Assembly (NCBI RefSeq): GCF_000513895.2
Contig: NZ_CP165782.1
Span: 3,308,501-3,372,500 of the forward strand
Direction of reading: 5' to 3'
DNA length: 64,000 bases
From: Ensifer sp. WSM1721
GTDB taxonomy: Bacteria > Pseudomonadota > Alphaproteobacteria > Rhizobiales > Rhizobiaceae
In this document: positions 8,389 to 17,270 of the stretch, piece by piece
Layout of the letters: the number at the start of each line of letters is the position of its first letter
Numbering within the stretch: position 1 is the first letter of the stretch
Made by a program: the position numbers and the translations under genes
Notes under the pieces: model-generated
What the model was told of the DNA's origin: nothing
Seen by the model: the letters and a program-made list of their open reading frames with translations, nothing else
Databases searched by the model: none

Positions 8389-9666
8389 ATGTTCTACCAG
8401 CTTTACGAAATGAACCATGCGATGATGGCTCCGTGGCGCACGGCAGCGGATGCCATGCGGCTCGCCTTCAGCAATCCGATGAACCCGGTTTCCCACACCT
8501 ATTTCGGCCGCGCCGCGGCGGCGGGATTGGAAGTCTTCGAGCGGGCTACGCGGCGCTACGGCAAGCCGGAATTCGGGCTTCCCGAAACGATCATCGACGG
8601 GCAGCCGGCGCCGGTGCGTGAAAAGATCGTCTGGCGGGCCCCTTTCTGCAACCTCATCCATTTCGAGCGCGCTTTGCCCAAGGGTCGCGCGCCGGACCCG
8701 AAGGTCCTGATCGTCGCCCCGATGTCCGGCCACTACGCGACGCTGCTGCGCGGCACGGTCGAGGCGCTGCTGCCGCATTCCGACATCTACATCACCGATT
8801 GGATCGATGCCCGCATGGTTCCCCTCGCCGAGGGGACCTTCGATCTCGACGATTATATCGACTACGTCATCCAGATGCTGCACCACCTGGGGCCGGATAC
8901 GCATGTGATCGGCGTCTGCCAGCCGGCGGTGCCGGTTTTGGCGGCGGTCTCGCTGATGGAGGCGGAGGGCGATCCGCTCTCGCCCTCGTCGATGACGCTG
9001 ATGGGCGGCCCGATCGACACCCGCATCAATCCGACCGCGGTCAACCAACTCGCGGAGGAGCGGCCGATCGAATGGTTCCGCGACAATGTCATCATGCCGG
9101 TGCCATGGCCGCAGCCCGGCTTCATGCGCATGGTCTATCCGGGGTTCCTGCAGCTTTCGGGTTTCATGTCGATGAACCTCGACCGGCACCTGATCGCCCA
9201 TAAAGAATTCTTCGCCCACCTCGTCAAGAACGACGGCGATGCCGCCGACAAGCATCGCGACTTTTATGACGAGTACCTGGCGGTCATGGACCTGACGGCG
9301 GAATTCTACCTTCAGACGGTGCAGGTGGTCTTCATGCAGCATGCCCTGCCGAAGGGCGAGATGATGCATCGCGGCAAGCGCGTCGATCCGTCGGCGATCC
9401 GTAAGGTGGCGCTTCTGACCGTCGAGGGCGAGAACGACGACATTTCCGGCGTCGGGCAAACCAAGGCGGCGCAGACGATCTGCACCAACATCCCGGAGCA
9501 CATGCGCATGCACTACATGCAGCCGGATGTCGGTCATTACGGCGTCTTCAACGGCTCGCGCTTCCGCCGCGAGATCGCGCCGCGCATCGTCGCCTTCCAC
9601 CGCGAACACGGCCGCCATCAGAAGCCGGTGGTCAAGCAGATCATCAAGGGCGGCAAATCGGCCTGA
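8389..9666 (+). CDS. phaZ: Intracellular polyhydroxybutyrate depolymerase PhaZ
   Basis: 425 aa, the usual length for intracellular PHB depolymerases, with no signal peptide. It hydrolyses stored poly-3-hydroxybutyrate to 3-hydroxybutyrate. The lipase-box-like motif GVCQPAVP carries Cys177, the nucleophile of this family in place of serine. The segment APMSGHYATLLRGTVEALLPH (split around residue 120) and DVGHYGVFNG near the C-terminus are characteristic. It is monocistronic by spacing, 247 nt after the sugar operon. A phaZ at this place relative to trpFBA fits Sinorhizobium. Confidence 0.93.
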   Translation: MFYQLYEMNHAMMAPWRTAADAMRLAFSNPMNPVSHTYFGRAAAAGLEVFERATRRYGKPEFGLPETIIDGQPAPVREKIVWRAPFCNLIHFERALPKGRAPDPKVLIVAPMSGHYATLLRGTVEALLPHSDIYITDWIDARMVPLAEGTFDLDDYIDYVIQMLHHLGPDTHVIGVCQPAVPVLAAVSLMEAEGDPLSPSSMTLMGGPIDTRINPTAVNQLAEERPIEWFRDNVIMPVPWPQPGFMRMVYPGFLQLSGFMSMNLDRHLIAHKEFFAHLVKNDGDAADKHRDFYDEYLAVMDLTAEFYLQTVQVVFMQHALPKGEMMHRGKRVDPSAIRKVALLTVEGENDDISGVGQTKAAQTICTNIPEHMRMHYMQPDVGHYGVFNGSRFRREIAPRIVAFHREHGRHQKPVVKQIIKGGKSA

Positions 9667-9816
9667 TCGCCGAGCGCCCGCGCCTGCCTTGCGCTTCCCC
9701 GTGATTTCATCGGGGCCGCGGCCGGCACCGATTTATCGGCACAGAGTCAAGGCTTTGATCGATTCCCGCCCGGCGCATCTTGCAGACATCGCGAGGCTTT
9801 CCCACATCGTTTTCAT

Positions 9817-9837
9817 CGGGCCGCGACGGGCGGCCCG
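9817..9837. other. GC-rich hairpin ahead of the DUF2852 gene
   Basis: CGGGCCGC (9817-9824) pairs with GCGGCCCG (9830-9837) around 5 nt, ending 22 nt before the next start codon. No U-run follows. It may be phaZ read-through control or a 5' leader structure. Confidence 0.3.
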
Positions 9838-9859
9838 CTGACTGCGAGGTATCCTGAAG

Positions 9860-10288
9860 ATGAACCAATCTGCATTGATCCGTCCGGATTGGACGCCTGC
9901 GACCATTGCGTTGATGGTGCTCGGCTTCATTGTGTTCTGGCCACTGGGCTTGGCAATGCTCGCCTACATCCTCTTTGGTGACAAGCTGAAGGCTTTCAAG
10001 AAGGACGCCAACGACGGAGTGAATCGCATGTGTGCCGGCTTCCGACGCAACCATCGCTCGCACTGGGCCCACCATCATCGCACCGGCAATGTCGCCTTCG
10101 ACGACTGGCGCGAAGCGGAACTTGCCCGCCTCGACGAAGAGCGTCGCAAGCTCGACGAGATGCGCGAGGAATTCGACGCCTATGTGCGTGAGCTCCGCCG
10201 CGCCAAGGACCAGGAGGAATTCGACCGCTTCATGCGCGAGCGCAAGAACGGCCGTCCCGGCCCGGCGCCCGGCGCCGAAGCGCACTGA
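9860..10288 (+). CDS. DUF2852 family membrane protein
   Basis: 142 aa. One strong membrane helix spans residues ~16-39 (IALMVLGFIVFWPLGLAMLA). A basic His-rich linker follows, then a charged, probably coiled-coil tail (residues ~85-130, LARLDEERRKLDEMREEFDA). This layout matches DUF2852 proteins of Rhizobiales, whose function is unknown to me. The inner membrane with a cytoplasmic tail is the likely location. The N-terminal PDWTPATIALMVLGF is a family hallmark. Confidence 0.8.
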   Translation: MNQSALIRPDWTPATIALMVLGFIVFWPLGLAMLAYILFGDKLKAFKKDANDGVNRMCAGFRRNHRSHWAHHHRTGNVAFDDWREAELARLDEERRKLDEMREEFDAYVRELRRAKDQEEFDRFMRERKNGRPGPAPGAEAH

Positions 10289-10308
10289 TCCGACGGAACG
10301 ACATCCGG

Positions 10309-10324
10309 CGTTTCACGTGGAACG
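10309..10324. other. parS-like 16-mer inside a hairpin
   Basis: CGTTTCACGTGGAACG matches the ParB site consensus TGTTNCACGTGAAACA at 13 of 16 positions. It lies within a larger near-perfect palindrome (CCGGCGTT ... AACGCCGG, 10305-10328) just after the DUF2852 stop, so it may instead be a 3' hairpin. Confidence 0.35.
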
Positions 10325-10348
10325 CCGGACGTCGCGGCGCCACCTGCC

Positions 10349-10395
10349 AGAGCGGAATGAGGAAAGTGTCCTCCGTTTCCGCTCGCATCCGCTCT
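10349..10395. repeat. 47-bp palindromic repeat, copy 1
   Basis: Starts AGAGCGGAATGAGGAAAGTG and ends CGCATCCGCTCT, so the two ends are complementary. It is nearly identical, in opposite orientation, to 11201-11248. It flanks the YgjP-type protease gene on its 5' side. Confidence 0.8.
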
Positions 10396-10430
10396 ACCTA
10401 AAGGCTCCGCGAATCGGCTAGAAAGGCCAA

Positions 10431-11186
10431 ATGTTTCCTTCTCTCAAGCGGAGCCGTGGCAGTGGAACGCTTCTCGATGTCAGGCGTGACATCGAGGTTG
10501 CCGGCAAGGTCCTTCCCCTGACCATTCGGCAGAACGCGCGTGCGACCCGGATGACGCTGCGCATCGAGCCCGGCGGGCGGGCGCTGAGGCTCACCATACC
10601 GACGGGCCTCCCGGACCGCGAAGTCAACGCATTCCTCACCCGCCATCAAGGCTGGCTGATGACGAAGCTCGCGCGCTTCTCGGGCGAGAGTGAGCTCGAG
10701 CACGGCGGAACCATCCTCATCCGCGGTGTTGCCCATCGCATCGAGAGGACCGGTCGGCTTCGCGGGCTGACGGAAGCCGTTGTGGTCGACGACGAGGCGG
10801 TCTTGAGGGTCGGCGGCGCGGAGGAGCATCTGCGCCGGCGCATCGCCGACTATCTGAAGAGAGAGGCGCGAGGCGAGCTCGAACGCCTTGTCGCCGTCTA
10901 TGCCGGCAGGATCGGACGCCGGGCGCGCTCGCTCAGCCTCAAGGATACTCGCAGCCGCTGGGGCTCCTGTTCCGCCGAAGGGGACCTGAGTTTCTCCTGG
11001 CGGATCGCCATGGCACCGCCGAAGGTGATTGCCTACCTCGCGGCGCACGAGGTCGCCCATCTTCAGGAGATGAACCATGGGCCGGATTTCTGGACGCTCT
11101 GCGAGAGGCTGTGCCCGGGTACCAAGGACGCCAAGCACTGGCTCAAGCGCAACGGCACCATGCTGCACGCAATCGATTTCGGCTAG
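10431..11186 (+). CDS. YgjP-like (DUF45) M48-type zinc metallopeptidase
   Basis: 251 aa. The zinc-binding motif HEVAH is at residues 206-210, with a further His at 216 in EMNHGPDFW. The conserved RWGSC is at 176-180. This is the YgjP/WLM-like family, cytosolic predicted metallopeptidases of poorly defined substrate. There is no signal peptide. The gene is bracketed by two inverted copies of a 47-bp palindrome, with further repeats 3'. Its promoter and terminator would therefore be shaped by repeats. Confidence 0.85.
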   Translation: MFPSLKRSRGSGTLLDVRRDIEVAGKVLPLTIRQNARATRMTLRIEPGGRALRLTIPTGLPDREVNAFLTRHQGWLMTKLARFSGESELEHGGTILIRGVAHRIERTGRLRGLTEAVVVDDEAVLRVGGAEEHLRRRIADYLKREARGELERLVAVYAGRIGRRARSLSLKDTRSRWGSCSAEGDLSFSWRIAMAPPKVIAYLAAHEVAHLQEMNHGPDFWTLCERLCPGTKDAKHWLKRNGTMLHAIDFG

Positions 11187-11200
11187 GCTCTCTGACGAGT

Positions 11201-11248
11201 AGATGAGCGGATGCGGGCGAAACCGCACGCACTTTCCTCATCCGCTCT
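11201..11248. repeat. 47-bp palindromic repeat, copy 2 (inverted)
   Basis: Begins AGATGAGCGGATGCGGGCG and ends ACTTTCCTCATCCGCTCT. Its reverse complement aligns along its full length with 10349-10395. It starts 14 nt after the protease stop codon and abuts the mosaic repeat at 11250, forming a composite. Confidence 0.8.
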
Positions 11249-11249
11249 C

Positions 11250-11353
11250 CTGCATGTTTCCTTAAATCGTACCCGATTTAAGGGCAAAAACATGCAGCCA
11301 TTCAAAGTGCTACAGCGTCCTTTGTGCGTCTGAAAAGACGCACGGCGCTCTAG
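11250..11353. repeat. Mosaic palindromic repeat (RIME-like), full copy
   Basis: Module A (11250-11297) begins CTGCATG, ends CATGCAG and has an inner CTTAAATCG/CGATTTAAG hairpin. Module B (~11310-11353) has the GTGCGTCT-GAAA-AGACGCAC hairpin. It is ~95% like 17097-17200 by eye. Its last 4 bases overlap the stop codon of the YqaE gene on the minus strand. Confidence 0.85.
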
Positions 11354-11550
11354 GCGCGATAGCGCCCGTCAAGCGCAGCCTTTATCTTCTGGTCGGTCTT
11401 GTACTGGCTCAACGCATAGACAGACCAGATGGCGGCAGGAATCCAGCCGATAAGCGTGATCTGGAGAATAAGGCAGATGATTCCGGCAAAGGGCCGGCCG
11501 ATGGTGAAGAATTGCAGCCAAGGCAGGACAAGGGCGATCAGCAAACGCAT
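11350..11550 (-). CDS. YqaE/Pmp3 family small membrane protein
   Basis: 66 aa from the ATG at 11550, preceded by GGAGAG. Longer upstream readings lack family resemblance. Two hydrophobic helices (residues ~2-13 and ~20-46, containing FAGIICLILQITLIGWIPAA) match the proteolipid YqaE/Pmp3 family. These proteins are found in bacteria, plants and yeast and are linked to membrane potential and salt stress. The inner membrane is the expected location. The stop codon TAG lies inside the end of a mosaic repeat, so the repeat inserted at, or supplied, the end of the gene. Confidence 0.85.
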   Translation of the reverse strand: MRLLIALVLPWLQFFTIGRPFAGIICLILQITLIGWIPAAIWSVYALSQYKTDQKIKAALDGRYRA

Positions 11551-11683
11551 GGTACTCTCCAATGTGGTAGAATGCATATGGTGAGACGCAGACCGCCCCG
11601 CAACGGTTTCTTCCTTCGTACCAGGGCAGACAAAGCAACGGTTTTGCTCGACTCGCGCGGCATTTCGTGCAAGGTCGCTTCCC

Positions 11684-12358
11684 ATGAAAACCGAAGTGAA
11701 GATTTGTGGATTGAAGGCGGCCGAGGCCGTGGAGCACGCCGTGTCGCTCGGTGCTTCCCATATCGGCTTCATTTTCTTTCCCAAGAGCCCCCGCAACGTC
11801 GAGCCGGATGATGCCGGCCGCCTCGCCGAACGTGTTCGCGGCCGGGCGAAGGTCGTCGCCGTCACGGTCGACGCGGATAGCGACGATCTCGACGAGATCG
11901 TTTCGGCCCTCAATCCCGATATCTTGCAGCTTCACGGTTCCGAAAGCCCGGAGCGGGTGCTTTCGATCAAGGCGCTTTATGGCCTTCCGGTCATGAAGGC
12001 GCTGTCGATCCGCGAAGCCGGCGATCTCGACCGGATCGATCCCTATGTCGGCGTCGCCGACCGCTTTCTCTTGGATGCGAAGCCGCCGGCCGGCTCAGAA
12101 CTGCCGGGCGGCAACGGTGTCTCCTTCGACTGGAGGCTGCTCGATGCGCTTGACGGCGGCGTCGATTACATGCTTTCCGGTGGGCTGAATGCAGACAATA
12201 TCGGCAAGGCACTTGCGCTGACCGGCGCGCGTGCCGTCGATATATCCTCCGGAGTCGAGAGCGCGCCGGGTGTCAAGGATGTGAAACTCATGGACGCGTT
12301 TTTCGAGGCGGTTCGCCGGGCGGAAGTCGAGCGGCCACGATCAGGGAGCAAGACGTGA
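11684..12358 (+). CDS. trpF: Phosphoribosylanthranilate isomerase
   Basis: 224 aa, slightly longer than the ~205-215 usual. It catalyses the third step of tryptophan synthesis. [20 protein letters not shown] near the N-terminus carries the catalytic Cys (IKICG motif), and [12 protein letters not shown] and [11 protein letters not shown] near the C-terminus form the phosphate-binding site. It starts the trpF-trpB-trpA block. Its TGA overlaps the GTG of trpB (GTGA), indicating coupled translation. It is divergent from the YqaE gene across 133 nt, which must hold the promoter. Confidence 0.97.
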   Translation: MKTEVKICGLKAAEAVEHAVSLGASHIGFIFFPKSPRNVEPDDAGRLAERVRGRAKVVAVTVDADSDDLDEIVSALNPDILQLHGSESPERVLSIKALYGLPVMKALSIREAGDLDRIDPYVGVADRFLLDAKPPAGSELPGGNGVSFDWRLLDALDGGVDYMLSGGLNADNIGKALALTGARAVDISSGVESAPGVKDVKLMDAFFEAVRRAEVERPRSGSKT

Positions 12359-13575
12359 ATCAGTCGCCTAAACTGAATTCCTTCAGGTCCGGACCCGATG
12401 AGGACGGCCGTTTTGGCATATTCGGTGGGCGCTTCGTCGCCGAGACGCTGATGCCGCTGATTCTCGATCTCCAGGACGAATGGAGCAAGGCCAAGAACGA
12501 TCCCGCCTTCAAGGCGGAGCTCGAAAAGCTCGGCGCTCATTACATCGGTCGGCCGAGCCCGCTCTATTTCGCCGAACGTCTGACGGCCGAACTCGGCGGC
12601 GCGAAGATCTATTTCAAGCGCGAGGAGCTCAACCACACCGGCTCGCATAAGATCAACAACTGTATCGGCCAGATCCTGCTTGCCAAACGCATGGGCAAGA
12701 CTCGCATCATCGCCGAAACCGGCGCCGGCCAGCATGGCGTCGCCTCTGCCACCGTCGCGGCGCGCTTCGGCCTGCCCTGCGTCGTCTATATGGGCGCGAC
12801 CGACGTCGAACGGCAGGCGCCGAACGTCTTCCGCATGAAGCTCTTGGGCGCCGAGGTGAAGCCGGTGACCGCCGGCAACGGCACGCTCAAGGACGCCATG
12901 AACGAGGCGCTGCGCGATTGGGTAACGAATGTCGAGAGCACCTATTATTTGATCGGCACGGCCGCCGGTCCGCATCCCTATCCGGAAATGGTGCGTGACT
13001 TCCAGGCGGTCATCGGTGAGGAGGCCAAGCAGCAGATCCTCGAGGCCGAGGGCCGGCTTCCCGACCTCGTCATTGCGGCCGTCGGCGGCGGCTCCAACGC
13101 GATCGGCATTTTTCATCCGTTCCTCGATGATGAAAGCGTCAGGATCGTCGGCGTCGAAGCGGGCGGAAAGGGCCTTGATGGCGACGAGCATTGCGCCTCG
13201 ATCACCGCCGGCTCGCCGGGCGTGCTGCATGGCAACCGCACCTATCTGCTTCAGGACGGCGACGGCCAGATCAAGGAAGGCCACTCTATATCGGCGGGGC
13301 TCGATTATCCGGGCATCGGTCCGGAACATGCCTGGCTCAACGATATAGGCCGGGTCGAATATGTGCCGATCATGGACCACGAGGCGCTCGAAGCCTTCCA
13401 GACGCTGACGCGGCTCGAAGGCATCATTCCGGCGCTCGAGCCGTCGCATGCGATTGCCGAGGTCATCAAGCGCGCGCCGAAAATGGGCAAGGACGAGATC
13501 ATCCTGATGAATCTCTCCGGTCGCGGCGACAAGGACATTTTCACCGTCGGCAAAATTCTGGGTATGGGGCAATAA
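12355..13575 (+). CDS. trpB: Tryptophan synthase beta chain
   Basis: 406 aa, normal length. It condenses indole and serine in a PLP-dependent reaction within the alpha2-beta2 complex. The PLP lysine is Lys99 in [10 protein letters not shown]. The phosphate-binding loop GGGSNAIG lies in the C-terminal half. GTG start overlapping the trpF stop by 4 nt. The next gene, trpA, begins 5 nt after the stop. Cytosolic. Confidence 0.98.
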   Translation: MNQSPKLNSFRSGPDEDGRFGIFGGRFVAETLMPLILDLQDEWSKAKNDPAFKAELEKLGAHYIGRPSPLYFAERLTAELGGAKIYFKREELNHTGSHKINNCIGQILLAKRMGKTRIIAETGAGQHGVASATVAARFGLPCVVYMGATDVERQAPNVFRMKLLGAEVKPVTAGNGTLKDAMNEALRDWVTNVESTYYLIGTAAGPHPYPEMVRDFQAVIGEEAKQQILEAEGRLPDLVIAAVGGGSNAIGIFHPFLDDESVRIVGVEAGGKGLDGDEHCASITAGSPGVLHGNRTYLLQDGDGQIKEGHSISAGLDYPGIGPEHAWLNDIGRVEYVPIMDHEALEAFQTLTRLEGIIPALEPSHAIAEVIKRAPKMGKDEIILMNLSGRGDKDIFTVGKILGMGQ

Positions 13576-13580
13576 CGATC

Positions 13581-14420
13581 ATGACCGCACGCATGGAGCA
13601 AAGGTTCGCTGACGTCGCGGCGGAAGGTCGGCCGGTGCTCGTCACCTATTTCATGGGCGGCGACCCGGATTTCGACACGTCGCTCGCGATCATGAAGGCA
13701 CTGCCGAAGGCCGGCGCCGACGTCATCGAACTCGGCGTGCCCTTCTCCGATCCCATGGCCGATGGCCCGGCGATCCAGCTCGCCGGCCAGCGGGCGCTCA
13801 AAGGCGGGCAGACGCTTGCCAAGACGTTGGAGCTCGCCCGGCTCTTCCGGGAGGGGGACAAGCGCACCCCGATCGTGCTGATGGGCTACTACAATCCGAT
13901 CTATATCTATGGTGTCGACCGCTTCCTCGATGACGCGCTGAAGGCCGGCGTCGACGGCCTGATCGTCGTCGACCTGCCGCCGGAAATGGACGACGAGCTC
14001 TGCATCCCGGCTCTCGCGAAGGGCATCAGCTTCATCCGCCTGGCGACGCCGACGACGGACGACCGTCGTCTGCCCAAAGTTCTCGAAAACACCTCCGGCT
14101 TTGTGTATTACGTCTCCATGAACGGCATCACCGGCTCGGCGCTGCCGGATCCGTCGCTGATCGCCGGCGCGGTCGCTCGCATCAAGGCGCATACGCGGCT
14201 GCCCGTCTGCGTCGGTTTCGGGGTGAAGACGGCCGACCATGCACGCGTCATCGGCGCATCGGCGGATGGCGTCGTGGTCGGAACGGCGATCGTCAACCAG
14301 ATCGCGTCGAGCCTGACGGAGGAGGGCGGCACGACTGATGCGACGGTTCCGGGTGTCGAGGCGCTCGTCAGAGGGCTGGCGGCTGGCGTGCGGGCCTCAC
14401 GGCTCGCGGCAGCCGAATAA
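13581..14420 (+). CDS. trpA: Tryptophan synthase alpha chain
   Basis: 279 aa from the ATG at 13581. The frame stays open further upstream through trpB, but that part is only a shadow. It cleaves indole-3-glycerol phosphate to indole. The catalytic acids fall at Glu50 ([11 protein letters not shown]) and Asp61 ([10 protein letters not shown]). [13 protein letters not shown] and [13 protein letters not shown] are the family loops. It lies 5 nt after trpB and 50 nt before accD, so all are probably on one transcript. Confidence 0.98.
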   Translation: MTARMEQRFADVAAEGRPVLVTYFMGGDPDFDTSLAIMKALPKAGADVIELGVPFSDPMADGPAIQLAGQRALKGGQTLAKTLELARLFREGDKRTPIVLMGYYNPIYIYGVDRFLDDALKAGVDGLIVVDLPPEMDDELCIPALAKGISFIRLATPTTDDRRLPKVLENTSGFVYYVSMNGITGSALPDPSLIAGAVARIKAHTRLPVCVGFGVKTADHARVIGASADGVVVGTAIVNQIASSLTEEGGTTDATVPGVEALVRGLAAGVRASRLAAAE

Positions 14421-14470
14421 TTGCCGATATTGACGCGCACAACCCGAAGGGAATCTTCAGGAGTCTATAA

Positions 14471-15385
14471 GTGAACTGGATCACAAACTACGTTCGGCCG
14501 AAGATCAATTCGATGCTGGGCCGCAGGGAAGTTCCGGAGAATCTCTGGATCAAGTGCCCTGAAACCGGCGAGATGGTATTCCACCGCGATCTCGAAGAGA
14601 ACAAGTGGGTCATCCCGCAATCCGGCTTCCATATGAAGATGCCGGCGAAGGCGCGGCTGAAGGACCTCTTCGACGGCGGAATCTACGAGACCCTGCCGCA
14701 GCCGAAGGTGGCGCAGGACCCGCTCAAGTTCCGCGATTCGAAGAAATATGTCGACCGTTTGCGCGACAGCCGCGCCAAGACCGAACTCGAGGACACGATC
14801 GTCGCGGGCCTCGGCCTCGTACAGGGCGTGAAACTCGTGGCCGTCGTCCATGAGTTCAACTTCATCGGTGGGTCGCTCGGTATGGCGGCGGGCGAGGCGA
14901 TCGTAAAGGCCTTCGAACGGGCGATCGCCGAGAAGTGCCCGCTGGTGATTTTCCCGGCTTCGGGCGGTGCCCGCATGCAGGAAGGCATCCTGTCGCTGAT
15001 GCAGCTTCCGCGTACCACGGTCGCCGTGAACATGCTGAAGGAGGCCGGCCTTCCTTATATCGTCGTGCTCACCAACCCGACGACCGGCGGGGTCACCGCA
15101 TCCTATGCGATGCTCGGCGACATCCACATCGCCGAACCCGGCGCAGAGATCGGCTTTGCCGGCAAACGGGTGATCGAGCAGACCCTGCGCGAAAAGCTCC
15201 CTGAAGGCTTCCAGACCTCGGAATATCTTCTGGAGCATGGCATGGTCGACATGGTGGTCAAGCGCCATGACATACCGGCGACGATCGCCCGCGTGCTGCA
15301 GATTCTGATGAAGAAGCCGGCAGAGGCGGCGAAGCGCGAAGCCGGCTCCGACGTCGCCACATTGCCGCTGGCGGCACGAGCCTAA
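14471..15385 (+). CDS. accD: Acetyl-CoA carboxylase carboxyltransferase subunit beta, zinc-ribbon cysteines mostly absent
   Basis: 304 aa. With AccA it forms the carboxyltransferase that makes malonyl-CoA. The crotonase-fold core is clear ([46 protein letters not shown]). The N-terminal segment that is a four-cysteine zinc ribbon in E. coli AccD keeps only Cys29 here ([12 protein letters not shown]). The other three positions read Thr32, Ile48 and Ser51. I believe other Rhizobiales share this. GTG start. A perfect hairpin follows the stop at 15410-15427. Confidence 0.95.
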   Translation: MNWITNYVRPKINSMLGRREVPENLWIKCPETGEMVFHRDLEENKWVIPQSGFHMKMPAKARLKDLFDGGIYETLPQPKVAQDPLKFRDSKKYVDRLRDSRAKTELEDTIVAGLGLVQGVKLVAVVHEFNFIGGSLGMAAGEAIVKAFERAIAEKCPLVIFPASGGARMQEGILSLMQLPRTTVAVNMLKEAGLPYIVVLTNPTTGGVTASYAMLGDIHIAEPGAEIGFAGKRVIEQTLREKLPEGFQTSEYLLEHGMVDMVVKRHDIPATIARVLQILMKKPAEAAKREAGSDVATLPLAARA

Positions 15386-15409
15386 AGTGAGTGGCGTTGC
15401 GGCGAGGGG

Positions 15410-15427
15410 CACGCGACTTGTCGCGTG
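15410..15427 (+). terminator. Candidate terminator after accD
   Basis: CACGCG (15410-15415) and CGCGTG (15422-15427) form a 6-bp stem, or 8 bp with a tight loop, followed by TTCTTC. The U-run is weak, so partial read-through into folC is possible. Confidence 0.5.
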
Positions 15428-15514
15428 TTCTTCGTGGACGAGTTGTCCTCGCTTCGGGAACGGTGATCTGGACACGGTCAACCAGTCCGGCTCCGGCGCG
15501 CCGCGCGGCTAAAT

Positions 15515-15586
15515 CAGACGCGCAAAGGTCGCTTTAGCATTTTGACTTGCTGCATGATTCTGTCCTTAAGTCGATATAGGAATCAT
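15515..15586. repeat. Degenerate copy of the mosaic palindromic repeat
   Basis: CAGACGCGCAAAGGTCGCT followed by a region like TAGCATTTTGACTTGCTGCATG and GTCCTTAAGTCGAT. It aligns with the inverted copy at 48623-48726 but with many substitutions. It lies just upstream of folC, where it may contribute to the promoter or leader. Confidence 0.6.
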
Positions 15587-15618
15587 GAGAGCAGTGAATC
15601 AGTTTCGGGGCCATAACC

Positions 15619-16962
15619 ATGACGGCGGCGCAGGTTAGCGAAGCGGCGCAGGAGATCGAGAAGCTTCTCGCCCTGCACCCCAAGGGGTTCGACCTTTCGC
15701 TCGACAGGATCACCCGCCTTCTGGCGGCGCTCGGCAATCCCGAGCAGCGTCTGCCACCGGTGATCCACGTTGCGGGCACCAACGGCAAGGGCTCAGTCAC
15801 GGCCTTTTGCCGGGCGATCCTCGAAGCCCAGGGCCTCAGCGTCCACGTGCATACGTCGCCGCATCTCGTCAATTGGCACGAGCGCTATCGGCTCGGCGTC
15901 AAGGGCGGCAAGGGGACGCTCGTCAGCGACGGCGTCCTTGCGGACGCCGTGCGGCGCGTGGCCGAGGCCAACGGCGGTCAGAAGATCACCGTCTTCGAAA
16001 TCCTGACCGCAGTCACCTTCCTGCTTTTCGCCGAGCATCCGGCGGATGTCGCGATCATCGAAGTCGGTCTCGGTGGCCGCTACGACGCAACGAACGTCAT
16101 CGCCCGGCCGGCCTGCTCCGTCATCATGCCGATCTCGCTCGATCATCAGGCCTATCTCGGCGACCGTGTCGAATTGATCGCCGCGGAAAAGGCCGGAATC
16201 ATGAAGCGCGGCTGCCCGGTGGTGATCGGCCATCAGGACGACGACGGCGTGCGCGAGGTTCTGGTCGCGACCGCCGAGCGACTCGGCTGCCCGATATCCG
16301 TCTATGGCCAGGATTTCATGGCGCATGAGGAGTTCGGGCGGCTAATCTTTCAGGACGAGAACGGCCTTGCGGATCTGCCGCTGCCGCGCCTGCCGGGCCG
16401 GCATCAATATGCCAACGCCGCAGCCGCGATCCGCGCCGTCAGGGCTGCCGGCTTCGATGTTTCGGAGACGGCGATCGAAAAAGGGCTCGCCGGCGTCGAC
16501 TGGCCGGGGCGGTTGCAGCGTCTTGCCGGCGGCCGGCTATCACATCACGGACCGCAGAACGCCGAGATCTGGATCGACGGCGGGCACAATCCCGGAGCAG
16601 GCCAGGTCATCGCCGAAGCCATGGCGACCTTCGAAGAACGCGAGCCGCGGCCGCTGTTCCTGATCATCGGCATGATCAACACCAAGGATCCGGTCGGTTA
16701 TTTCAAAGCCTTCCTCGATCTCGCCGAGCAGGTCTTCACGGTGCCGATCCGCGGCTCCGATGCGGGGCTCGACCCCGTCGCGCTTGCGGCGGACGCCGCC
16801 TTCGCCGGCCTGGAGTCGAATGCTGCCTCGTCGGTCGCGGAGGCACTCGGCCAGATCGCTGAGCTGACTGAAGAGGACCCCGTACCGCCGCGCATCCTGA
16901 TCGGCGGCTCGCTCTACCTCGTTGGCGACGTGCTCGCGGAGAATGGCACGCCGCCGCGGTAA
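15619..16962 (+). CDS. folC: Bifunctional folylpolyglutamate/dihydrofolate synthase
   Basis: 447 aa. It adds glutamate to dihydropteroate and folates. The P-loop GTNGKGSV is at residues ~53-60, followed by HTSPHLVNWHERYRL (the family's 'TSPHL' motif) and EVGLGGRYDATNV. A late IDGGHNPGA is the C-terminal domain motif. It follows accD by 233 nt with a hairpin and a repeat relic between, an arrangement (accD-folC) common in bacteria. Confidence 0.96.
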   Translation: MTAAQVSEAAQEIEKLLALHPKGFDLSLDRITRLLAALGNPEQRLPPVIHVAGTNGKGSVTAFCRAILEAQGLSVHVHTSPHLVNWHERYRLGVKGGKGTLVSDGVLADAVRRVAEANGGQKITVFEILTAVTFLLFAEHPADVAIIEVGLGGRYDATNVIARPACSVIMPISLDHQAYLGDRVELIAAEKAGIMKRGCPVVIGHQDDDGVREVLVATAERLGCPISVYGQDFMAHEEFGRLIFQDENGLADLPLPRLPGRHQYANAAAAIRAVRAAGFDVSETAIEKGLAGVDWPGRLQRLAGGRLSHHGPQNAEIWIDGGHNPGAGQVIAEAMATFEEREPRPLFLIIGMINTKDPVGYFKAFLDLAEQVFTVPIRGSDAGLDPVALAADAAFAGLESNAASSVAEALGQIAELTEEDPVPPRILIGGSLYLVGDVLAENGTPPR

Positions 16963-16997
16963 GGTGCGAAAGATTCCCCGGGCACACCCTCTCCGTG

Positions 16998-17026
16998 GTC
17001 ATCCTCGGGCTTGACCCGAGGATGAC
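16998..17026. repeat. 29-bp palindromic repeat
   Basis: GTCATCCTCGGG and CCCGAGGATGAC face each other around 5 nt. This sequence type is widely dispersed in Rhizobiales genomes (from memory). It could act as a strong hairpin at the 3' end of folC mRNA. The gap 16963-17270 otherwise holds only the mosaic repeat and the trxA terminator. Confidence 0.75.
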
Positions 17027-17096
17027 GATCATCAGGGATGACGCGGTGCAGCAGCGGGAGAATGAGGGTGAAGGACAAACATGGCCCCCGCGCCTA

Positions 17097-17200
17097 CTGC
17101 ATGTTTCCTTAAATCGTACCCGATTTAAGGACAAAAACATGCAGCAATTCAAAGCGCTACAGCGTCCTTTGTGCGTCTGAAAAGACGCACGGCGCTGTAG
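17097..17200. repeat. Mosaic palindromic repeat (RIME-like), full copy
   Basis: Module A runs 17097-17144 (CTGCATG ... CATGCAG, inner CTTAAATCG/CGATTTAAG). Module B runs to 17200, with GTGCGTCT-GAAA-AGACGCAC inside ACAGCG ... CGCTGT. It lies between the convergent ends of folC and trxA. Confidence 0.85.
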
Positions 17201-17215
17201 TCTCCTCTGAGTGGC

Positions 17216-17243
17216 AAGAAAAAGCCCGGACGAGCCGGGCTTT
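17216..17243 (-). terminator. Intrinsic terminator of trxA
   Basis: On the minus strand AAAGCCCGG and CCGGGCTTT (17221-17229 and 17235-17243) form a 9-bp stem, followed by TTTTTC. It is near-symmetric and could also stop transcripts from folC. Confidence 0.85.
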
Positions 17244-17270
17244 CGATAGCTTCAGGAGTTAACCGACGCC

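Noticed and set aside
11250..11353. CRISPR-like array
   Set aside because: The repeated units are dispersed palindromes at distant loci with no regular spacers and no cas genes.
14471..15385. Frameshift or error in the accD N-terminus to explain missing cysteines
   Set aside because: Flanking residues align with the family without a break, so substitution rather than a frame error is the explanation.
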